Positions 1-5,462 of a stretch of 6,442 nt of DNA are shown piece after piece. Numbering within the stretch: the first letter of the stretch is position 1; each line of letters begins with the position of its first letter. Below the pieces are notes generated by a model. It saw only the letters and a list, made by a program, of their open reading frames with translations. It did no database searches and was not told where the DNA came from. Origin of the DNA: Bacteroidota bacterium (GTDB lineage Bacteria; Bacteroidota; Bacteroidia; NORP154). The translations under genes were made by a program, and so were the position numbers. The DNA lies in assembly GCA_002401055.1 (NCBI GenBank), contig NVRZ01000190.1, positions 1 to 6,442 on the forward strand. Reading direction: 5' to 3'.

Positions 1-1211
1 CGAAAAGGTAGTTCGGCCAACGGCTGATTTATCGAGCCCTCCCAATGTTCAGAATCGTATTCACCGGACGTTCTCACATCCAGTACTACTGTGTCATCGA
101 AATCCTGTTTTCGGAAATCAGCCGGACATTGGCTTGTTATTCTCTTTATTTCGAGACAAGATTGTCTCCAACTCTCCCAGCCACCTTCTAAGTAACCCAA
201 TACATGCTCATAACCAACGCGCGCAAGGCGCAACGTAGTATCTTCCTCCTTGTTGGGCTCAGTCAACAACAGGATGGGGGTATTGAGATCCTCCACCAGG
301 GTACCTACCCATATAGCAAAAAAACCATCCAATCCTATACCAATAGAACCAGGGATGTGACCAGCACAATAAACTTGTGCTGCCCGAGAATCAATTATCA
401 AAGCTCCTTTAGCCGCTTCAAACGAGAACTCTTCAGCTGATAGGGGTCGGTTTGCTACAGTCAATACCTCTTGAATGTTGCGATAGCCCGATTTGTTGAT
501 CTGAACGTTTTTCGGGAAGTACTGAGGCGGTGCAACCAAGCCAGTTATTACTGCCTTCACAAAACCTTCCTCGGTGTCTTCCTGTAGCGTATAATTGAAC
601 TGTCGCTGCTGCCCGACAGTACTTACCGTTTCTTCGCTCAGGTTCTTGCCACATTGTGAGCCGGCACCATGACCGGGGTAAACTATTACATCATCTGGCA
701 GCGAGAGCACTTTGTTGTGAAGTGAATAATATAGCTTGGCAGCCATCTCTTCCACATTAACCTCACTTCTCACGGCCAGATCGGGCCGCCCGACATCTCC
801 GATGAAAAGGGTATCACCCGTGAATATTGCGTGCTCCTTCCCCGTTTCATCGATGACCAAAAAGCAGGAGGATTCCATGGTATGACCAGGTGTATGTAGT
901 ACTTTTATCCTGATATTCCCAAGTGAAAACTCCTGTTCGTCTTCAGCCACTGTTATTTCATATTCTGCCCTTGCGGTCGGTCCATAGATAATCTGTGCGC
1001 CGCTGGCTTTGGCTAGATCTATATGGCCAGATACGAAATCGGCGTGGAAGTGTGTTTCGAAAACATACTTTATTTTAGTGCCTCTTTCATCGGCTAGGTC
1101 AAGATATGGTCGTGTTTCACGTAAGGGATCAACTATACCAGCTTCCCCATTGCTTTCGATATAGTAGGCGGCTTCGGCCAGACAGTTGGTGTAGAGTTGC
1201 TCAATATACAT
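1..1211 (-). CDS. Persulfide dioxygenase-rhodanese fusion (CstB-like), C-terminus off the left edge
   Basis: Likely oxidises glutathione- or other low-molecular-weight persulfide to sulfite with Fe(II) and O2, coupled to sulfur transfer, in the cytoplasm. I translated the frame by hand: it stays open from the ATG at 1211 to the window edge, giving 403 codons; such fusions are about 470 residues, so roughly 65 are missing. Domain 1 (about 1-250) is a metallo-beta-lactamase fold with THFHADF (residues 53-59), TPGHT (His110), TGDTLF (Asp133) and YPGHGAGSQCG (His181, Cys187). His54, His110 and Asp133 match the two-His-one-carboxylate iron site of ETHE1-type enzymes; Phe59 replaces the second-metal-site His, consistent with a mononuclear iron enzyme. 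Domain 2 (about 256-350) is rhodanese-like, but its active-site loop reads TEPNKEED with no Cys, so it is probably inactive. Domain 3 begins near 363 (LDVR at 377-380); its catalytic loop lies outside the window. The start overlaps the hpd stop. Confidence 0.88.
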   Translation of the reverse strand, partial: MYIEQLYTNCLAEAAYYIESNGEAGIVDPLRETRPYLDLADERGTKIKYVFETHFHADFVSGHIDLAKASGAQIIYGPTARAEYEITVAEDEQEFSLGNIRIKVLHTPGHTMESSCFLVIDETGKEHAIFTGDTLFIGDVGRPDLAVRSEVNVEEMAAKLYYSLHNKVLSLPDDVIVYPGHGAGSQCGKNLSEETVSTVGQQRQFNYTLQEDTEEGFVKAVITGLVAPPQYFPKNVQINKSGYRNIQEVLTVANRPLSAEEFSFEAAKGALIIDSRAAQVYCAGHIPGSIGIGLDGFFAIWVGTLVEDLNTPILLLTEPNKEEDTTLRLARVGYEHVLGYLEGGWESWRQSCLEIKRITSQCPADFRKQDFDDTVVLDVRTSGEYDSEHWEGSINQPLAELPF

Positions 1212-2368
1212 TATAACGTTCCTCTTTTTTCTTGTTCAGCTTCTATAGATTCGAAGAGCGCCTGAAAATTGCCCTTGCCGAATGACTTTGCACCTCTTCT
1301 CTGAATGATCTCGAAGAACAGGGTTGGACGATCTTCAACAGGTTTGGTGAATATTTGGAGCAGGTAGCCCTCATCGTCCCGGTCCACCATAATCCCCAAT
1401 TCTCGCAGCAGGCTCATATCTTCTACAATTTCTCCAACACGATCCTGCACTGTATCGTAGTAAGTGCCTGGAACGTACAGGAACTCAACACCCCTGCCCG
1501 TCATTTCCGAAACCGTGTGAATGATGTTATCTGTTGCTACTGCTATGTGTTGACATCCAGGCCCTTTGTTGAAGTCAATATACTCTTCAATCTGTGATTT
1601 CTTCTTCCCTTTTGCCGGTTCGTTAAGAGGGAACTTGATGCGTCCGTTTCCGTTGGTCATCACTTTGCTCATCAGGGCCGTGTATTGCGTGGAAATGTCT
1701 TTGTCATCAAACGTGATAAGATTGGCAAATCCCATCACTTCTCCATAGAATTTCGCCCACTTGTTCATTTCACCCCAATTCAGATTGCCTACCATATGGT
1801 CAATGAATTTTAAGCCTGTTTCACTTGGGTTGTATGTACTGTGCCACTTCACGTAGCCCGGAAAAAAAGCACCCTTGTAGTCCTTTCTTTCCACAAAAAG
1901 ATGTACTGTGTCTCCATATGTGTGAATACCGGAGCGCATTACAATTCCGTGCTCATCTTCTTCGGTAACCGGCTCGAGATACGGCTTTGCGCCTCTATTT
2001 GTGGTTTCTTCAAAGGCCTTGGTAGCATCATCCACCCACAGGGCAATCACTTTTACAGCATCTCCATGTTGGCAGATGTGCTTGTACATGTCGCTGTCCG
2101 GTTCAAATGGTGTAGTAAGTACCAAACGAATTTTGCCCTGCTGTAATACATAGGAAGTTCTGTCTCTGACCCCAGTTTCTAGGCCTGCATAAGCAAGAGA
2201 TTGAAACCCGAAAGCCGTTTTGTAGAAATGGGCTGCTTGCTTGGCGTTGCCCACGTACAGTTCCACATAGTCAGTTCCGAGAATAGGCAGAAAATCCTGT
2301 GCTTCAGGAAATATCTTCTCACCTGTGTAATCGTAATTCTTTACAGAAGTTAGATCTGTTTTGTCCAT
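1211..2368 (-). CDS. hpd: 4-hydroxyphenylpyruvate dioxygenase
   Basis: Converts 4-hydroxyphenylpyruvate and O2 to homogentisate and CO2, the committed step of tyrosine catabolism; cytoplasmic, Fe(II)-dependent. At 385 residues it has normal family length and contains the two expected vicinal-oxygen-chelate domains (about 25-160 and 185-345). The C-terminal domain carries the iron triad: His191 in FIDHMVGN, His274 in GCQHIAVATDN, and Glu353 in FFEIIQRRG. The C-terminal segment FGKGNFQALFESIE (363-376) is the characteristic lid helix of HPD and separates it from hydroxymandelate synthase-like paralogues less strictly. The ATG is 2 nt after the hmgA stop, and its TAA overlaps the next ATG by one base, so it is an internal operon gene. 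All key residues are present and no frameshift is seen. Confidence 0.96.
   Translation of the reverse strand: MDKTDLTSVKNYDYTGEKIFPEAQDFLPILGTDYVELYVGNAKQAAHFYKTAFGFQSLAYAGLETGVRDRTSYVLQQGKIRLVLTTPFEPDSDMYKHICQHGDAVKVIALWVDDATKAFEETTNRGAKPYLEPVTEEDEHGIVMRSGIHTYGDTVHLFVERKDYKGAFFPGYVKWHSTYNPSETGLKFIDHMVGNLNWGEMNKWAKFYGEVMGFANLITFDDKDISTQYTALMSKVMTNGNGRIKFPLNEPAKGKKKSQIEEYIDFNKGPGCQHIAVATDNIIHTVSEMTGRGVEFLYVPGTYYDTVQDRVGEIVEDMSLLRELGIMVDRDDEGYLLQIFTKPVEDRPTLFFEIIQRRGAKSFGKGNFQALFESIEAEQEKRGTL
1219..1225 (-). promoter_or_regulatory. Ribosome binding site of the persulfide dioxygenase gene, inside hpd
   Basis: On the minus strand AGAGGAA lies 7 nt before the ATG at 1211 and within the last codons of hpd. 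It is one of only two good Shine-Dalgarno sequences in the window and supports the MYIEQLY start. Together with the TAATG stop/start overlap it suggests coupled translation with hpd. Confidence 0.55.
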
Positions 2369-2370
2369 AT

Positions 2371-3543
2371 TTATAAGGTTTCTGGTTCTAAATGCCAGGA
2401 TTTGTAATAGTCCTTCACCTCCAATTTGAGGGCCTCTTCGGTAATCATCATGGGGTTGAATGGGTCTATCATTATGGCGGTTTCTTTGGTTTCTTTTTGT
2501 CCAATACTGCGTTCAATAGCTCCGGGATGAGGCCCGTGTGGTATGCCACCCGGATGCAGGGTTATCTGCCCTGCCTGGATATTGTTGCGGCTCATAAAGT
2601 CGCCTTCCACATAATAAAGCAACTCATCGGAATCAATGTTGCTGTGGTGATACGGTGCCGGAATGGCTTCGGGATGATAATCATATAGCCTTGGCACGAA
2701 TGAGCATATAACAAAGTTATTTCCCTCAAACGTCTGGTGAATGGGAGGAGGCATGTGAATACGTCCCGTCAATGGTTCAAACTGGCGGATCGGGAAAGCA
2801 TAAGGATAATTGCAGCCATCCCAACCCACCACATCGAAAGGATGTGTACCATAGACGTAGGGGTATATCTTATTCTTCTTCTTGATGTTGATCAGGAAGT
2901 CGCCTGTTTCATCAATAGTTTCCAATCCGTATGGCAACTTAAAGTCACGCTCGCAAAAGGGGCTGTGTTCCAGGTACTGCCCATACTCATTGCGGTAGCG
3001 CCTTAGGGTTTGTATAGGGCTGAACGATTCAAGAATGAGCAGCCGATTATCCTCATTATCGAACTTGAATTGATATATAGTTCCTCTTGGAATAATAAGG
3101 TAATCACCGCCTTCAAAATCAACCTTTCCATAAGGTGTGTTGAGCGTACCGCTTCCCCTGTGCACGAAAACCATCTCATCTGCATCGGCATTCTTAAAAA
3201 AGTAAGTACTCATTGAGGTGGTGGGTGCAGCAAGCCCTACAGAAAGATCACTGTTCACCAAAAGCACCTTCCGGCTTTGCAAGTAGTCAGGTTCGGGCTG
3301 CAAATCAAAGCCCACGAAACTCATGGCTTTCAGACCTTCTTCGATTGCGATTTTAGGATGAACGGAGTAGGGATCTCCGGTTTCCTTAACCATGGTAGGC
3401 GGATGGAGATGATACACCAATGATGCCTTGCCGGAAAACCCTTCGGTGCCAAACAGTTCTTCCTGGTACATGCCACCATCGGGCTTTGAGTAAACAGTAT
3501 GGCGCTTTTGCGGAATGTTTCCGAGTTGGAGATATTGTGACAT
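2371..3543 (-). CDS. hmgA: Homogentisate 1,2-dioxygenase
   Basis: Opens the homogentisate ring to 4-maleylacetoacetate using O2 and Fe(II), directly using the product of Hpd encoded next to it. The 390-residue protein is shorter than the approximately 440-residue human and pseudomonad enzymes, with a trimmed N-terminus as is usual for many bacterial relatives. Recognisable stretches are HMPPPIHQTFEGNNFV (263-278, with His269 at the probable general-base position), PAPYHHSNIDSDELLYY (296-311) and GGIPHGPHPG (332-341). By alignment from memory the iron ligands are His300 (or His299), Glu307 and His336, equivalent to human His335, Glu341 and His371; the first is uncertain by one residue because the loop is one residue longer. 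The ATG follows the stop of the upstream cysteine-dioxygenase-like gene after a single base, without an evident Shine-Dalgarno sequence. Maleylacetoacetate isomerase and fumarylacetoacetase are not in the window. Confidence 0.95.
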   Translation of the reverse strand: MSQYLQLGNIPQKRHTVYSKPDGGMYQEELFGTEGFSGKASLVYHLHPPTMVKETGDPYSVHPKIAIEEGLKAMSFVGFDLQPEPDYLQSRKVLLVNSDLSVGLAAPTTSMSTYFFKNADADEMVFVHRGSGTLNTPYGKVDFEGGDYLIIPRGTIYQFKFDNEDNRLLILESFSPIQTLRRYRNEYGQYLEHSPFCERDFKLPYGLETIDETGDFLINIKKKNKIYPYVYGTHPFDVVGWDGCNYPYAFPIRQFEPLTGRIHMPPPIHQTFEGNNFVICSFVPRLYDYHPEAIPAPYHHSNIDSDELLYYVEGDFMSRNNIQAGQITLHPGGIPHGPHPGAIERSIGQKETKETAIMIDPFNPMMITEEALKLEVKDYYKSWHLEPETL

Positions 3544-3544
3544 G

Positions 3545-4120
3545 TTAGCGGACTTGTTCGCTTATGGATCCGTCCCGATAGCTATCGGGAGCTATCGGAT
3601 CATATTCCAGCGTTATTTCTCTCATCGTCCCGGTAAATTCATTAAACACATTTACTCTTTCAAGGGGCTTCACATACAGGTGTAAGGTTATGGCTCTTTC
3701 ATCATCGCTGACGTTGCTAAGGCGATGCAATCCAATATCATCGCGGATGTGCGCAAGTTCGCCCTGCTTCAGAAAAGGATTGTTAATCAGCTTCATCTTT
3801 CCAGGTATTTTCGGAAATTCAAACTGTTCCTCTCTTATTGTACCTTCTATTACATAGCACCAGCCGCGTTGCCCATTATGGTCATGGATCGAGCTTCTCT
3901 GCCCCGGTTCCCAGCATAGTAGCAGTAGCTCATATTCTTCAGTCTTCCTGAGATAATTTCTGGTTAAACCACTCTTGTTCCATATGCAATAGTTCTCTAT
4001 TTCTTCCTTTCCTATCTTCACCTGATGGATTCGCGATGCAAATACCATAACCTTATTGTTTCCACTAATACTATCCAGCTTTAGTAAAAGTTTGCTCATT
4101 GATATGATACTCTTATCCAT
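3545..4120 (-). CDS. Cysteine dioxygenase-type thiol dioxygenase (cupin)
   Basis: Expected to oxidise cysteine, or a related small thiol, to its sulfinate with O2 and Fe(II). The 191-residue protein is a single cupin domain with the family signature CWEPGQRSSIHDHNG (69-83). His79, His81 and His132 (GLHRLSN) form the three-His iron site. Gly86 sits where mammalian CDO has the Cys of the Cys-Tyr cofactor, as in other bacterial enzymes. T145-L-H147-L-Y149 corresponds to the Ser-His-Tyr triad, with Thr for Ser. Arg54 in LTRNY is the candidate carboxylate-binding Arg that favours cysteine over 3-mercaptopropionate; this alignment is by eye. Starts 2 nt after the peroxiredoxin stop; Met8 (4099) is an alternative start. 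The last residues (about 174-185) are encoded by a palindromic repeat. The exact substrate is not proven by sequence. Confidence 0.85.
   Translation of the reverse strand: MDKSIISMSKLLLKLDSISGNNKVMVFASRIHQVKIGKEEIENYCIWNKSGLTRNYLRKTEEYELLLLCWEPGQRSSIHDHNGQRGWCYVIEGTIREEQFEFPKIPGKMKLINNPFLKQGELAHIRDDIGLHRLSNVSDDERAITLHLYVKPLERVNVFNEFTGTMREITLEYDPIAPDSYRDGSISEQVR
3566..3601. repeat. Palindromic repeat inside the 3' end of the cysteine dioxygenase-like gene
   Basis: TCCCGATAGCTATCGGGA at 3573-3590 is a perfect 18-bp palindrome. It is flanked by GATCCG (3567-3572) and its inverted copy CGGATC (3596-3601). A second copy of GCTATCGG (3591-3598) allows an alternative hairpin with 3575-3583. The element lies in frame and encodes DPIAPDSYRDGS at the C-terminal tail. 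From memory, CCGATAGCTATCGG-type palindromes are frequent in some Cytophagia genomes; this window contains only this copy. Confidence 0.7.
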
Positions 4121-4122
4121 CT

Positions 4123-4761
4123 TTAATGTCGTTTGCTCTGGTAGTCCGCAATTCCCTTTGCATCGGCAACCAGCCCTTCTTCGCCATTCTTCCAGTTAGC
4201 AGGGCATACCTCTCCGTTTTCTTCATGAAAATTCAGCGCATCTACCATACGCAGTGCTTCACCCACACTTCTTCCCAGAGGCAGATCATTGATGACTTGG
4301 TGGCGCACCACATTTTGTTTATCAATAAGAAACAAGCCACGGTAGGCCACAGGGTTGCCGTTGAATATTAATTCACCATTATCCTTATCTAAACTGTACT
4401 GCCCAGCCAGTACTCCATATGAATTGGCAATAGTTTTGTCAAGATCAGAAATTAAGGGATAGGTAACGCCTTTGATACCTCCATCCTTTGGCAATGTATT
4501 CAACCATGCCCAATGGCAGAAATGCGAATCAACAGAGCAACCGATTACCACTGCGTCCCGTTTCTCGAATTCGATTAATTTACCCTGAAAATCCAACAGC
4601 TCTGTAGGGCAAACAAAAGTGAAATCCAGCGGGTAAAAGAAAAGCACTATGTTTTTGGTGCCTTTGTATTGTTCTAATGAAAAATCGTCAATAAATTCGC
4701 TTCCGGCAACTACAGCTGTTGCTTTAAAAGCCGGGGCTTTTTCTCCTATTAATGTCTTCAT
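4123..4761 (-). CDS. 2-Cys peroxiredoxin (AhpC/Prx1 type)
   Basis: Reduces hydrogen peroxide and organic hydroperoxides in the cytoplasm. The 212-residue protein has the AhpC-TSA domain with YPLDFTFVCPTE (43-54; peroxidatic Cys51) and a C-terminal domain with GEVCPANW (183-190; resolving Cys186), i.e. a typical dimeric 2-Cys enzyme. Additional cysteines are Cys75 and Cys82. The GGLG-like element reads GGIKG (94-98), and the protein ends ADYQSKRH with no YF motif, which suggests the robust, hyperoxidation-resistant kind. The start at 4761 gives the canonical MKTLIGEKAP N-terminus and follows a sequence without a Shine-Dalgarno motif. It is the first gene of the five-gene operon, 2 nt before the thiol dioxygenase, and plausibly removes peroxide made by or damaging to the Fe(II) dioxygenases; that link is inference. 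The reductant system is not seen here. Confidence 0.93.
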   Translation of the reverse strand: MKTLIGEKAPAFKATAVVAGSEFIDDFSLEQYKGTKNIVLFFYPLDFTFVCPTELLDFQGKLIEFEKRDAVVIGCSVDSHFCHWAWLNTLPKDGGIKGVTYPLISDLDKTIANSYGVLAGQYSLDKDNGELIFNGNPVAYRGLFLIDKQNVVRHQVINDLPLGRSVGEALRMVDALNFHEENGEVCPANWKNGEEGLVADAKGIADYQSKRH

Positions 4762-4822
4762 AGTATTGTGGGGTTAATGGGTAAATATCTGGCAACGAAC
4801 ATACAGTGTTCTCAATACATAA

Positions 4823-4842
4823 AAACTGATATATATCAGTTT
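4823..4842. promoter_or_regulatory. Perfect 20-bp palindrome, candidate operator of the dioxygenase operon
   Basis: AAACTGATATATATCAGTTT is an exact inverted repeat, centred about 72 nt upstream of the peroxiredoxin ATG. Its core TGAT-N4-ATCA resembles the Fnr/Crp-family consensus TTGAT-N4-ATCAA with C/G at the outer positions. On the minus strand it is followed by a run of five T (overlapping its last bases), so a weak intrinsic terminator for the upstream gene is an alternative reading. TATGTTCG on the minus strand (4797-4804) is one mismatch from the Bacteroidota -7 element TAnnTTTG, but no convincing -33 element accompanies it, so the promoter position is unresolved. Confidence 0.5.
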
Positions 4843-4878
4843 CTGGGCTAAGGAATGATCAATCTTTTACGTGAGTAC

Positions 4879-5343
4879 CTATTGCAAATTATCTGATGCA
4901 TGCCACTCCGCGAAACTAGTTTGTGTCTCGCTTAATCGAAGAGTGCAAAGGGCCAAATGTTTGGGCAGTTCTTCTTTAATGCGTTGCATAAAATCCGCAA
5001 GCAGCATTTCGCAGGTGGGCTGGTATGGCACGGCCACCACCTTTTTATAACCTGCCTTTTCAGCCAATGCTATAAAGGGAGAGTCCTTATTTAACAGCAA
5101 TACGTGTTCCATCTCTGATATCACAGTACTGTAGATAATGGCACTTAGCTCTGTATAATCCATCACCATTCCATTTTTCGGGTGTTTCTGTTGAACCAGC
5201 GGTGTCCCCATTATCGTTACTTCGAGCCTGTATGAATGTCCATGAATATTGGCACACTTGCCATCATGCCCGTCTAACGCATGTGCCATTTCGAAGGTGA
5301 ACGCCTTGCTTATTCTAATTACTATATTTCTCAGTCTGGCCAT
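4879..5343 (-). CDS. queD: 6-pyruvoyltetrahydropterin synthase / QueD family protein
   Basis: Members convert dihydroneopterin triphosphate to 6-carboxytetrahydropterin (queuosine/deazapurine synthesis) or 6-pyruvoyltetrahydropterin (biopterin-type cofactors). The 154-residue protein shows the zinc ligands His21 (FEMAHAL), His34 and His36 in C-x3-HGH, and the catalytic Cys30 of that motif. Further conserved elements are MVMDYTEL (59-66), EH at 79-80 where most relatives have DH (catalytic His80), PTCE (109-112) and the substrate-binding Glu139 in SET. The ATG at 5343 has AGGAAA 5 nt upstream (AGGA at 7 nt), although the conserved part begins near residue 9. The stop TAG is followed by a 117-nt gap before the peroxiredoxin operon. 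QueD is the default assignment; a role in supplying a pterin to phenylalanine hydroxylase cannot be excluded, since the same strand carries tyrosine catabolism next door. No other queuosine gene is in view. Confidence 0.85.
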   Translation of the reverse strand: MARLRNIVIRISKAFTFEMAHALDGHDGKCANIHGHSYRLEVTIMGTPLVQQKHPKNGMVMDYTELSAIIYSTVISEMEHVLLLNKDSPFIALAEKAGYKKVVAVPYQPTCEMLLADFMQRIKEELPKHLALCTLRLSETQTSFAEWHASDNLQ

Positions 5344-5348
5344 CAGGG

Positions 5349-5354
5349 TTTCCT
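5349..5354 (-). promoter_or_regulatory. Ribosome binding site of the QueD-family gene
   Basis: AGGAAA on the minus strand, with AGGA ending 7 nt before the ATG at 5343, supports this start over a start nearer the conserved VIRISKAF segment, where no ATG exists. Confidence 0.5.
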
Positions 5355-5402
5355 AAAATTTCAGTACTTTCTTTATTGGCTCTAAGAGTACTTTTGGGGT
5401 TT

Positions 5403-5434
5403 CAAATATTAAATCATAAATAGGATCAAATCAA
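5403..5434 (-). promoter_or_regulatory. Possible Bacteroidota-type promoter for the QueD-family gene
   Basis: In the 119-nt gap between hemN and the QueD-family gene the minus strand contains AATATTTG (5403-5410), one mismatch from TAnnTTTG, preceded by 21 nt and TTG (5432-5434). This spacing fits the TTG / TAnnTTTG pattern described for Bacteroidota. The stretch is AT-rich, so chance occurrence is quite possible. No strong terminator hairpin for hemN was found in this gap. Confidence 0.3.
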
Positions 5435-5462
5435 TTTGTATTACCGCCAGGCTGAATGGGCT

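Noticed and set aside
204..440. Plus-strand open frame of 78 codons
   Set aside because: It lies antisense to the rhodanese part of the persulfide dioxygenase fusion, which has clear domain homology across this stretch; the product resembles no family.
433..654. Minus-strand open frame of 73 codons in another phase
   Set aside because: Overlaps the MBL-rhodanese coding frame out of phase; it might suggest a frameshift, but the main frame was translated continuously from 1211 to 3 with no stop.
1841..2146. Plus-strand open frame of 101 codons
   Set aside because: Antisense shadow of hpd with no recognisable motif or start signal.
3003..3191. Minus-strand open frame of 62 codons inside hmgA
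   Set aside because: Out-of-phase shadow within a conserved gene.
5363..5394. Direct repeat AGTACTTT (5363-5370 and 5387-5394) in the gap before the QueD-family gene
   Set aside because: An 8-mer occurring twice in about 120 nt of AT-rich DNA has a sizeable chance probability, and the spacing suggests no known operator.
5375..5400. Short CTCT-A-AGAG hairpin as a terminator for hemN
   Set aside because: The stem is only 4 bp and no proper T-run follows on the transcribed strand.
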